A DNA stretch of 48,780 bases from Deltaproteobacteria bacterium. GTDB lineage: Bacteria; Myxococcota; UBA796; SXON01. A model generated the notes under the pieces. That model saw nothing but the letters and a program-made list of their open reading frames with translations, did not search any database and had not been told where the DNA came from. Positions 1 to 9,335 of the stretch are shown here, in pieces (position 1 is the first letter of the stretch; each line of letters starts with the position of its first letter). The DNA is taken from positions 1-48,780 of the forward strand of contig CANKNP010000002.1 of the NCBI GenBank assembly GCA_947483545.1, in the 5' to 3' direction. The translations under genes and the position numbers were made by a program.

Positions 1-1
1 C

Positions 2-2140
<2,139 letters not shown>

Positions 2141-2178
2141 CAGCGTCCGGCGTTTTTCCTTCCGAGGGTAGTACGCCT

Positions 2179-2307
2179 CTCCCCTTCTCCTTCCGGGAGA
2201 AGGTGGCGCCGTCTTCGGCGCCGGATGAGGGCTCCCCGCGATGTTGAGCAGCCCTCATCCGCCCGCCAGTACGCGGGCACCTTCTCCCGCAAGCGGGAGA
2301 AGGGGAG
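2179..2307. repeat. Pair of inverted dispersed palindromic repeats
   Basis: Two copies of one repeat family sit head to head at 2179-2235 and 2250-2307. The consensus is CCCTCATCCG, a variable GC stem, CACCTTCTCCC, a short loop and GGGAGAAGGGG. Each copy contains a CTTCTCCC/GGGAGAAG hairpin. The left copy is the reverse complement of the family orientation, so the pair can also fold together. Further copies are at 18501-18556 and 18708-18764. It resembles REP-type intergenic palindromes and may help transcript ends after the upstream gene. Confidence 0.7.
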
Positions 2308-2321
2308 AACCCTTCTATATG

Positions 2322-2419
2322 ACCTCGGCGGAAATCGTGACCGGCACGGTGCGACCGGGAGGCCCGACGCGGTCCGGCCGGGCCTTCGACTCCGCCGTGG
2401 AGTTCACTTCCGCCGAGGT
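2322..2419. repeat. 98-bp element with 12-bp terminal inverted repeats
   Basis: Perfect 12-bp arms ACCTCGGCGGAA (2322-2333) and TTCCGCCGAGGT (2408-2419) enclose a GC-rich interior with further small inverted repeats. An outer GAGAACC/GGTTCTC pair (2305-2311 and 2418-2424) flanks it. The element abuts the stop codon of the minus-strand dehydrogenase gene, so it could serve as a terminator for that gene or be a small non-autonomous mobile element. Confidence 0.45.
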
Positions 2420-2422
2420 TCT

Positions 2423-4564
2423 CTAGTCACACGCCGCCGTCTCCGTGATCCACGACTGAACCGCCGCGAGGCCGACATCGTCGACCACGCTTGTGGCCAA
2501 CGGCGGCATCCGGTGGGCGTCGATGCTCCCCATCCGCAACGCCAACACAGAGGTGGTCGGGCTCATCGGGTCGAAGAGCACGGCCCCTTCGACGCCCAGA
2601 TCGCCGTTGACAGGCGCCGTCTCGCAGATGCCCATCTCCGCGAAGGGGGTGTCATACCGCAGGTCCATCGCCCCGCCGCCGGTGCCCTCAGGCAGGTGGC
2701 AGAACGCACAGTTCGCCGCGATGTAGGAGCGACCGCGCTGGACACCATCCCCGCTACCGCCCGGGTTCGCCCAAGTGGTGAGCGTGTCGGGTGTGCCTGG
2801 GTCGGAGGAGAAGAAGCCCATCGCCTGCAACGCCTCCATCTGGTTGTACGTGCCACCGCCGAGCTCCTCATAGGTGTGTTGGCCGTTCATCTGTTCGGTG
2901 CGCAACCCCAAAACGTAATTGGGCGCCGACGTGTGGCAGCGGAGGCATTCCGCGCGGCTCGGGAAGCTCCAATCCCGAGTGCCGTAGACCCCTGAGGAGG
3001 AGCCGGTGAGCAGCTCCGCGTCGGTCCCGGTCTCGTTCCAGGCATAGCTGTACCCGGTCCAATACCCATCGTCGTGGAGCACCATCAGGCGGGTCTCCAT
3101 GGGGGTGTCGCCATCCCGGAATTGTTTGACGAGCACGGAGCCAACAGGGAACGTCCAGGTGCCGTCGTCGTTCACGTCGATGGTGGTGCCGTCGGGGATC
3201 GCGAACCATCGGGATTTGTCGGCGCCGTCGGACCAGAGGGGGCTGTTCACATCGTAGGAGATCATCCCGGCGGCGGGGGCGATCGGGTTCGCGGGATCGA
3301 CGCAGCCGGTCTCAGAGAGCAACGTGGGCATGACCGCGCCGTCCGGCTCCGGTGCGGCCTCGGCCGGGTCGATCCGGTACAGTCGGCCGGCCATCCACTC
3401 GGTAAAGTAGACCTCGCCGTCGTAGTCCTGTCCAAAGCTCACGGGATAATAGCCGGTGTTCTCCGCGAGAACGGTGGGGGCGGCCTCTCCGGTCACGGCG
3501 TCGAAGGTGAGCGCCCAGAAGCGGCCATAATAGCCGTCGGCGTAGAGGTACGTGCCGGCGAGCGCGGGGATATTGGCGCCTCGGTAGACATAGCCCCCCG
3601 TGACAGTCACGCCGCCGTCGTCGTTGTGCTTGTACTCCACGATCGGATCGATCCAGGGCCCATCCTCGCAGGGATCCTCCTCAAAACAGTGGGTCCCCTC
3701 TTTGGCGTCCCAGCCGTAGTTTCCGCCCAGCTCGACCAGATCGATCTCCTCCCACTTGTCCTGGCCGACGTCGCCGACCCAAAGCTCGCCCGTCGCGGTG
3801 TCGAAGGAATACCGCCAGGGATTGCGCAGCCCCCACGCATAGATCTCCGGTGCGCCTCCCCCCGCTGCAAAGGGATTGTCGGCCGGGATGGCGTAGGGGT
3901 CGCCCCCGTCCACGTCGATCCGGAGCATTTTCCCGAGCAACACCTCGGTGTCCTGACCCGCGGCCAGGGGATCGTTCGCATATCCACCGTCCCCAAATCC
4001 GATGTACAGGTAGCCATCGGGCCCAAACAGCAGGTTTCCCCCGTTGTGGTTGGAGTAGGGTTGGTAGAGGTGCAGGATCTCCTTGGCAGATCCCGGGTCG
4101 AAGGTCGCCCCGCCGTCGGTGGACGTGTACCGCACGATGAAGCTGGTGAAGTCGCCATCCAGCGACCCCGTGTAGTTCACGTACATGTACCCGTTGTTGG
4201 CGAAATCCGGATGGAAGTCCATCCCCAGGAGCCCCCATTCGTTCCCGCCGGGGTTCATCAGCAAATCGCCGACATCGAGCACCGTCGTGAGCGTCGGCTC
4301 GACGCTGTCCGCTTCGAATCGGACGATCGTGCCACCCTGCTCGACGATGTACCACCAGGCGGTGTCGCTGCGCACCGGGGGTTGGCGCATCGCGACGGGC
4401 TGGCTGAACCGGAGCGTGGGCCAGACCTCGGTGAAGGTCACCTCGGCCGTACTCGCGGGCCGATCCAACGCGGCGCAGGTCTCGTTCGCGGGCCGGTCGA
4501 GCTTGGCCACGGGGGTCTGGCCGCAGGCGGCGAGGAGCAGGAGCAGGGGCAGCGGGCGGGGCAT
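2423..4564 (-). CDS. Lipoprotein PQQ-dependent sugar dehydrogenase fused to SO2930-type diheme cytochrome domain
   Basis: The 713-residue protein begins MPRPLPLLLLLAAC, giving a lipobox with Cys14 as the lipidated residue; this fixes the start at 4564 rather than at the upstream ATG at 4591. Residues about 45-395 match the glucose/sorbosone dehydrogenase (GSDH) beta-propeller, with NGGNLLFGPDGYLYIGFGDGG and WGLRNPWRYSFD characteristic. Residues from about 405 match the SO2930/HNE_0200 diheme cytochrome family, with SPLWSDGADKSRW and two CxxCH haem sites, CLRCH (about 540) and CAFCH (about 619). Inference: a periplasmic PQQ sugar or aldehyde dehydrogenase passing electrons to its own c-type haems. 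It is transcribed divergently from trmH, with 87 bp between start codons. The domain fusion is the notable feature. The substrate is unknown. Confidence 0.88.
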   Translation of the reverse strand: MPRPLPLLLLLAACGQTPVAKLDRPANETCAALDRPASTAEVTFTEVWPTLRFSQPVAMRQPPVRSDTAWWYIVEQGGTIVRFEADSVEPTLTTVLDVGDLLMNPGGNEWGLLGMDFHPDFANNGYMYVNYTGSLDGDFTSFIVRYTSTDGGATFDPGSAKEILHLYQPYSNHNGGNLLFGPDGYLYIGFGDGGYANDPLAAGQDTEVLLGKMLRIDVDGGDPYAIPADNPFAAGGGAPEIYAWGLRNPWRYSFDTATGELWVGDVGQDKWEEIDLVELGGNYGWDAKEGTHCFEEDPCEDGPWIDPIVEYKHNDDGGVTVTGGYVYRGANIPALAGTYLYADGYYGRFWALTFDAVTGEAAPTVLAENTGYYPVSFGQDYDGEVYFTEWMAGRLYRIDPAEAAPEPDGAVMPTLLSETGCVDPANPIAPAAGMISYDVNSPLWSDGADKSRWFAIPDGTTIDVNDDGTWTFPVGSVLVKQFRDGDTPMETRLMVLHDDGYWTGYSYAWNETGTDAELLTGSSSGVYGTRDWSFPSRAECLRCHTSAPNYVLGLRTEQMNGQHTYEELGGGTYNQMEALQAMGFFSSDPGTPDTLTTWANPGGSGDGVQRGRSYIAANCAFCHLPEGTGGGAMDLRYDTPFAEMGICETAPVNGDLGVEGAVLFDPMSPTTSVLALRMGSIDAHRMPPLATSVVDDVGLAAVQSWITETAACD

Positions 4565-4586
4565 CGGGGGATCCGGGGGGGGGGCG

Positions 4587-4620
4587 AACATACCCTGCTT
4601 TGTGGGGGGCAAGCCCCCGG
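4587..4620 (-). promoter_or_regulatory. Promoter-like repeat upstream of the sugar dehydrogenase lipoprotein gene
   Basis: Read on the minus strand this is GGGGGCTTGCCCCCC, then ACAAAGCAG and GGTATGTT. A -35-like GCTTGC is followed by a 16-bp spacer and a -10-like TATGTT, with the gene's ATG about 22 bases after the -10. A near-identical block lies upstream of the unlinked lipoprotein gene at 29229, in the same orientation and at a similar distance. The GGGGGC/GCCCCC part is itself a short palindrome and could be an operator. Confidence 0.5.
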
Positions 4621-4651
4621 AGCAGCGCTTCCCGAGGATAGACCCTCCCCC

Positions 4652-5275
4652 ATGTCCGACCCCCAGCCCGCCGTCACCCCCGCCCGGTACGCACGGGTCC
4701 TCGCCGCGCTGGATCAGCGCCTTGGATCTGTGGTCGCGGTGATGGAGGCGGTGCGGCGGCGGCACAACGCGTCGGCGCTGGTTCGGAGCTGCGAGGCCTT
4801 CGGGGTGCACGAGGTCCACCTCGTCACCGCGTTCTTCCGGCCCAGCGTGGGGGCGGCCCGTGGGGCGGAGCGGTGGTTGCACACCCGGACGTTCCCCACG
4901 ATCCCCGAGAGCATTGGCGATCTTCGCGGCCGGGGCTTTCGCGTGTACGTCGCGGATTTGGCGGAGGGCGCCCACACCCCGGAGTCCGTGCCGGTGGACC
5001 AGCCCCTCGCCGTGATTTTCGGGAGCGAGGTGCGCGGCATCACCGCGGAGGCGCGGGCCCTGGCGGACGGGGCCGTGATGATCCCGATGCGCGGGCTGAC
5101 GGAGTCGCTCAACGTCTCCGTCTCCGGCGCGCTCATGCTGCGTACGATCGCCGACCGGCGTCGAGCCCTCGTCGGAGATGATCTGGACGCGGCGGAGAAG
5201 GCGCGCTTCCTCGATGATTGGCTCACCCGGGAGACGTTGAGCAAGCGGGGATTGAGCGCCCGAATGGGCCTGTAG
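4652..5275 (+). CDS. trmH: tRNA (guanosine-2'-O-)-methyltransferase, TrmH/SpoU family
   Basis: This is a 207-residue SPOUT-class RNA 2'-O-methyltransferase. An N-terminal segment includes the conserved RRRHNASALVRSCEAFGV (substrate-side Asn/Arg of motif 1). Motif 2 is IFGSEVRGIT (about residues 122-131) and motif 3 is PMRGLTESLNVSVSGALML (about 145-163), which form the trefoil-knot SAM site. The C-terminal extension, rich in Arg and Lys and ending in LSKRGLSARMGL, is as in TrmH proper, so G18 of tRNA is the likely target. TrmH versus another SpoU paralogue cannot be settled from sequence alone. The start ATG at 4652 is well placed; the frame is open far upstream, but that part is antisense to the dehydrogenase gene. 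Confidence 0.88.
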   Translation: MSDPQPAVTPARYARVLAALDQRLGSVVAVMEAVRRRHNASALVRSCEAFGVHEVHLVTAFFRPSVGAARGAERWLHTRTFPTIPESIGDLRGRGFRVYVADLAEGAHTPESVPVDQPLAVIFGSEVRGITAEARALADGAVMIPMRGLTESLNVSVSGALMLRTIADRRRALVGDDLDAAEKARFLDDWLTRETLSKRGLSARMGL

Positions 5276-5312
5276 CCTTGTCTAGTTCTGTCATACTTCT
5301 TACGATGCACCA

Positions 5313-6218
5313 ATGTCTGATTTGAACACCCTCGCCCCGCAGCAGCTCTTCAAGCAGTGGCGTGGCGGTGATGCCTCGGCCGGCCAGGCCATGGCCCAGC
5401 GATTCTCCGACTGGTACTACGCGGTGACCGCGTCCCGCCTCGGCGATCAGCACGGGCGCACCCCGCTCCAACGCGCCTGCACGCGGTTTCAACAGGGCAT
5501 CGTCTCCGTCACGAACCCCGCGGATCTCGCCGAGTGGGCCCACGGCATCCTCTCCGAGGAGCTGCGTATGGCCGGCGGCCGCATCCCCGGCGGCGACTTT
5601 GCGAACCAACTCACGGGGGGCAAGCTGCCCTCCGAGATCCTCGCTCGGGCGCGTGAGGGTATGCCTGCCTCCCAGGTTCGGCTGCTCGCCCACGCGTACG
5701 ACGCGCGGTACCCCTACGAGCGGGTCGCCAAAGAGGCGGAAGCGCTCGGCGGCATGCCGTTCGCCGTGCTGGACGCCCGCTATGCGCTCAAGCGCTGGCT
5801 CCGCACCCAAGCCCAGGTCCCGTTCGCCGAGGTGCCGGAGAAGCCGAATTTGGACTACGCGCCGCTGCCCCTGTATGAAGCGGGCCGGATGTCGAACGCG
5901 AACGAAGAGAACGGTTTTGAGAAGTGGATGTTGCAGAACATGCCGCTTTGCAAGGACATCGCGGAGTTCGGGGTGTTCGCGCTCTCCCTGCGCAACGGGG
6001 CCTTTGCCATGCCGGTCGAGCCCGAGCCGGCCGCAGCGCCGCCCGCGGATCGCGTACGCCCCCCGGATGCGTCCCGGTCCTTGCCGCCCAAAGCCCCGCC
6101 GGATGCCGAGGCCCCCCCCACGAACTACACCCCCGTGATCATCGGCTTGGTCGCGTTCTTCGGCCTCGGCCTGCTTGTGATCGCCGCCGCTGTCCTGTAC
6201 GGCATGTCCGGTGGGTGA
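5313..6218 (+). CDS. Membrane-anchored protein with sigma-factor-like segments
   Basis: This 301-residue protein is not in a family I can name. The N-terminus (LFKQWRGGDASAGQAMAQRF, residues about 12-31) resembles the start of region 2 of ECF sigma factors. Residues about 125-170 (LLAHAYDARYPYERVAKEAE, then a helix ending in ALKRWLR) resemble a region 4 helix-turn-helix. A Pro/Ala-rich linker (about 230-268) leads to one transmembrane helix near the C-terminus (YTPVIIGLVAFFGLGLLVIA) and a five-residue tail, so the soluble part should be cytoplasmic. CATACT at 5295-5300 is a plausible -10 close to the ATG. It sits in a plus-strand run with trmH, the MBL hydrolase and rdgB. Role unknown; the sigma resemblance is weak and is inference. 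Confidence 0.75.
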   Translation: MSDLNTLAPQQLFKQWRGGDASAGQAMAQRFSDWYYAVTASRLGDQHGRTPLQRACTRFQQGIVSVTNPADLAEWAHGILSEELRMAGGRIPGGDFANQLTGGKLPSEILARAREGMPASQVRLLAHAYDARYPYERVAKEAEALGGMPFAVLDARYALKRWLRTQAQVPFAEVPEKPNLDYAPLPLYEAGRMSNANEENGFEKWMLQNMPLCKDIAEFGVFALSLRNGAFAMPVEPEPAAAPPADRVRPPDASRSLPPKAPPDAEAPPTNYTPVIIGLVAFFGLGLLVIAAAVLYGMSGG

Positions 6219-6233
6219 ATCGGCGTTCTCCGC

Positions 6234-6998
6234 ATGAAGTTCACGATCGTCGGGAGCGGTACGCTCGTACCTGACGCCGATCGCGGCTCCGCTGGGTTTC
6301 TCGTCCAGGAGGCGGGAAAGAGCGTGCTCGTGGACGGCGGGAGCGGAACGATGACCCGGCTCAAGCGGCTCGGTGTGGACGTTCGCGAGCTCGACGGCGG
6401 CGTGTACAGCCACCGCCACATTGATCACGTCGGCGACCTGCCCGCCATCCTCTTCGCCTTGCGCGTCGGCATCGACATCCCCCGGCTACGCGACTACCCG
6501 ATCTGGGCGGGCGATGGCTTCGGGGCGTTCCTGGACAGCTTGTACGAGGCGTACGGGACCTGGATCCGCTCGGAGAAGTGGAAGGTGGTCGTCACCGAGC
6601 TGCCCCTGCAGGTCCCGAACAGCGCGCTGCTCCCGGGCGGCGTCCGGCTGGACACGCTCGCGGCAAACCACACCGCCGGCGCCTTGCACCTCCGGTTCAC
6701 CTCCCCGTCGGGGTTCACCGTCGTCTTCTCCGGCGACACTGGGCCCAACGAGAACCTGGCGCGTCTGGCCTCCGGCGTGGACGTGCTGGTCACCGAGTGC
6801 GCCGTCCCCGGCAAGGATCCCTGGGACTCGCACCTCGGCCCGGACGATGTCGCCGCCGTCGTCGATGCCGCCCGGCCCAAGCGCGTCATCCTCACGCACC
6901 TGTACCCGGACAATGAGCCCACGCGGGCCTTGAGCCGCGTCGCCAGCGTCGGCGTCCCCGTGGAGCGCGGCTACGACGGGCTGGCCGTCGAAGGATAA
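6234..6998 (+). CDS. MBL-fold metallohydrolase (ribonuclease Z-like)
   Basis: The 254-residue protein opens with MKFTIVGSGTLVPDADRGSA, typical of RNase Z/ElaC and related beta-lactamase-fold hydrolases. The zinc motif HxHxDH is at residues 60-65 (HRHIDH). Further ligands are the His of ANHTAG (about 147), the Asp of FSGDTG (about 168) and the His of ILTHLYP (about 222). Length is shorter than full tRNase Z and no exosite arm is obvious, so it may be a general phosphodiesterase-type MBL enzyme. The ATG is 15 bases after the previous stop and the gene ends 2 bases before rdgB, so the genes are probably co-transcribed. Confidence 0.85.
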   Translation: MKFTIVGSGTLVPDADRGSAGFLVQEAGKSVLVDGGSGTMTRLKRLGVDVRELDGGVYSHRHIDHVGDLPAILFALRVGIDIPRLRDYPIWAGDGFGAFLDSLYEAYGTWIRSEKWKVVVTELPLQVPNSALLPGGVRLDTLAANHTAGALHLRFTSPSGFTVVFSGDTGPNENLARLASGVDVLVTECAVPGKDPWDSHLGPDDVAAVVDAARPKRVILTHLYPDNEPTRALSRVASVGVPVERGYDGLAVEG

Positions 6999-7000
6999 CG

Positions 7001-7603
7001 ATGCCCCGCGCCTCCGCTGCGCCCGACGGGCCGATCATCGTGCTCGCGAGCCGCAACGCCCACAAGATCCAGGAGCTTGCCAGGATGGCGGCGCACATCA
7101 CGTGGCTGCCGCTCCCCGGCGACGACGACCCGCCCGAGACCGGCGACACGTTTGAGGCCAACGCCCTCCAGAAGGCCCGTTTTGGCGCCGCGCTCACAGG
7201 TCAACCCTGCCTGTCGGACGACTCCGGCCTGGAGGTGGACGCGCTGGGCGGCCGCCCCGGCGTGTGGTCCAAGCGGTACGCATCGGAGGCCACGGACGCA
7301 GCGAACAACGCGCTCTTGCTCAGGGAGTTGGCGGGTGAGGCGGGGGCACAGAACCCCGGAGGGCGCACCGCCCGCTATCGGTGTGTGATCGCGCTGGTGG
7401 CCGACGGGGTCGAGCGGGTGTTCCAGGGCGCGTGCGAGGGGCAGATCGGCATGGCACCGCGCGGCTCAGGGGGCTTTGGCTACGACCCGCTGTTCCTGCC
7501 GCTGGCCGCGCCGGGTCGGACGATGGCTGAGCTGTCGCCGGTTGAAAAGGACGCGATCAGTCATCGGGGTGCGGCGCTGCGGCGGTTCTTGGCGGGGATG
7601 TAG
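7001..7603 (+). CDS. rdgB: Non-canonical purine NTP pyrophosphatase (RdgB/HAM1)
   Basis: A 200-residue Ham1/ITPase that hydrolyses dITP, ITP and XTP to monophosphates, cleaning the nucleotide pool. Landmarks in order are ASRNAHKIQEL (nucleotide-binding SxNxxK), PPETGDTFEANALQKA, the LSDDSGLEVDALGGRPGVWS catalytic Asp block, GGFGYDPLFLP, and a C-terminal SHRGAALRRFL. All family motifs are present and the length is normal. Start codon ATG is 2 bases after the MBL gene's stop. The last 43 bases overlap the 3' end of a convergent minus-strand gene. Confidence 0.95.
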   Translation: MPRASAAPDGPIIVLASRNAHKIQELARMAAHITWLPLPGDDDPPETGDTFEANALQKARFGAALTGQPCLSDDSGLEVDALGGRPGVWSKRYASEATDAANNALLLRELAGEAGAQNPGGRTARYRCVIALVADGVERVFQGACEGQIGMAPRGSGGFGYDPLFLPLAAPGRTMAELSPVEKDAISHRGAALRRFLAGM

Positions 7604-7851
7604 CGGGGGTTGTCGCTCACCCCCCCGCACACCTCGGCGCCCACCACCCAGTCCCCGTGGCCAGTGTGGCCGCCGATGGCGCTGGAGCTGACGCTGAGCG
7701 AGGCTCCCGCGTGGCAGACGTTCACCTTGGGGGTGCCAGCGTAGGCGGGCAGCGCGAGGACCGCGAAGCACGCGGCGAGAGCGGTGGAGAAAGACAGGGA
7801 GCGGGGAAGAGTGGTCAACTGAACTCCGGCGTGGGTTGCGCAGGAAGCCAA
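7561..7851 (-). CDS. Small exported protein with CH...VCGG motif
   Basis: This 96-residue protein has a signal peptide (hydrophobic STALAACFAVLALPAYA, cleavage after AYA). The mature part begins TPKVNVCHAGASLSVSSSAI, contains GHTGHGDWV and ends with a VCGG segment. The VxVCH...GHxxHGD pattern occurs in small secreted proteins of many environmental bacteria; function is unknown, and the Cys/His set could bind metal or form a disulphide. The exact start is uncertain (MASCATHAG at 7851 or a later alternative codon). The 3' end overlaps rdgB antiparallel by 43 bp. Confidence 0.65.
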   Translation of the reverse strand: MASCATHAGVQLTTLPRSLSFSTALAACFAVLALPAYAGTPKVNVCHAGASLSVSSSAIGGHTGHGDWVVGAEVCGGVSDNPRYIPAKNRRSAAPR

Positions 7852-8117
7852 TGCAACGTCCGTGCCGCGGTGGCCTTCGTTGAAAATCGAGCTTCCTTCA
7901 TGGGCTCAGCCCGGAACGGACGTTCGTGTTCGCCGGGGCCGCGAACAGAAGTTCTCCAACGGGCTGCGCCCGATGCCCCAGCGGACCGGTTGGCGTCTCT
8001 TTGCGCGGCTTGGCGCCTTCGCGGCGGGGTTCGCCGCCGTCGTGAGACGCCGCAGGGCATCGGCCGGGCGAGGAGGCGTCGGCATCCGGGCACGCGATAC
8101 ATCCGGGGCCTTCCCGC

Positions 8118-9335
8118 ATGCCCTCGCTCGACTTCCCCGCCCTGCCCTACCACCGCGCCGTCGTCGAGCATCTGCAGACGCACTGCCCGTCCGCCTGGAG
8201 CCAGTACGGGTCCGATGTCTACGGCAGCGCGCAGTCCGACGCGACGCGCCTGGAATTGCTGAAGGCCACCTACGGGCTCACCCGGGAGGGCCACCCCGCG
8301 CCCTACGCCCTTGCGGATCAGCTGGCCGAAGCCTTGGAGTTGGGCGTGCCCGTCCGGCTCCACCAGGGCAGCGAGGGTCGGCTCAACGCGGGGTTGATTT
8401 TTCTGCCAGACGTCGCTTGCGTCGTATTGGAGGGCGACGTGCTCGACCGGTTGGACGAGGACGAGCTGCGCGCGCTCCTGGCCCATGAGCTGGCCCACCA
8501 CCGGCTCTGGAGGCTCGACGGCGGCGATTACTTGCGCGCCGTGCGGCTCCTGCACGGGTTGAACGGGCGGATCGCTCAACCCTCGGTGCTCCACACGTTG
8601 CGGCTCTACGGGCTGTTCACCGAGCTCTACGCGGACCGCGCGGCGCTGGCGGTGTGCCAGGGCCACGGGGAGCTCGTCGCCACGCGGGACGCGACGATTC
8701 GCTGCCTCGTCAAGGTCTCGACGGGCATCAAGGCGGTGGTCGCCCCGGACTTCGTGGCCCAGGCGACGAGGCTCTGGCAGGAGACGGGGGAAGGCTCAGC
8801 GACGTGGAGCCACCCTGAGGCGCACATCCGCGCGCTGGCGTTGAGTTGGTACGCCCGGGATGGCGCGGACGCGGACGAGGTGATCGGTGCGCTCGTGCGT
8901 GGGCGAGTGGCGCTCGCGGAGTTGGATCTGCTCGGTCGCGAGGCTCTATCCGCGTGGACGCGATCGGTCGTGGACCACCTGCTCCAGCCGCCCTGGATGC
9001 AGAGCGACGCGATCTTGGGGCACGCGCGCTTGATGTTCGACGACTACGCGGTCCCCGCAGCGCCCCCGAGCCCGGAGGTCCTGCGACCCCAGCTCCTCCC
9101 CTACGCGCCGTGCGTTCACGACTACGCCGCGTTCGTGCTCCTGGACTTCGCCGTCGTCGATCGTGCGGCGGGCGAGGCGCCAATGGCGAGGGCGCACCGT
9201 GTGGCCGAGGGGCTCGGGCTCGCCGAGCGGTTCGAGCGCGAGCTGAACAAGAAGTTGAAGCTGACGAAAAAGGCGATTCGGGAGATCGTGTCCCGGCGCG
9301 ACGCGGTGTTGGCCAGCGCGGACGCGCAAAGATGA
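8118..9335 (+). CDS. M48-type zinc metallopeptidase, coupled to the downstream helicase
   Basis: A 405-residue protein with the gluzincin signature HELAH (residues 123-127, in LLAHELAHHRLW) and a downstream third ligand Glu169 in FTELYADRAAL, the pattern of M48 peptidases. No transmembrane segments or signal peptide are visible, so it is a soluble cytoplasmic form. The C-terminal part (about 335-395, FVLLDFAVVDRAAGEAPMAR onward, ending in a Lys-rich helix) is helical and faintly TerB-like; that is tentative. The stop codon overlaps the start of the next gene (ATGA, 9332-9335), which indicates translational coupling with the large helicase and suggests a two-gene module. The substrate is unknown; activation of or cleavage by the partner is possible but only inferred. 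Confidence 0.85.
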   Translation: MPSLDFPALPYHRAVVEHLQTHCPSAWSQYGSDVYGSAQSDATRLELLKATYGLTREGHPAPYALADQLAEALELGVPVRLHQGSEGRLNAGLIFLPDVACVVLEGDVLDRLDEDELRALLAHELAHHRLWRLDGGDYLRAVRLLHGLNGRIAQPSVLHTLRLYGLFTELYADRAALAVCQGHGELVATRDATIRCLVKVSTGIKAVVAPDFVAQATRLWQETGEGSATWSHPEAHIRALALSWYARDGADADEVIGALVRGRVALAELDLLGREALSAWTRSVVDHLLQPPWMQSDAILGHARLMFDDYAVPAAPPSPEVLRPQLLPYAPCVHDYAAFVLLDFAVVDRAAGEAPMARAHRVAEGLGLAERFERELNKKLKLTKKAIREIVSRRDAVLASADAQR

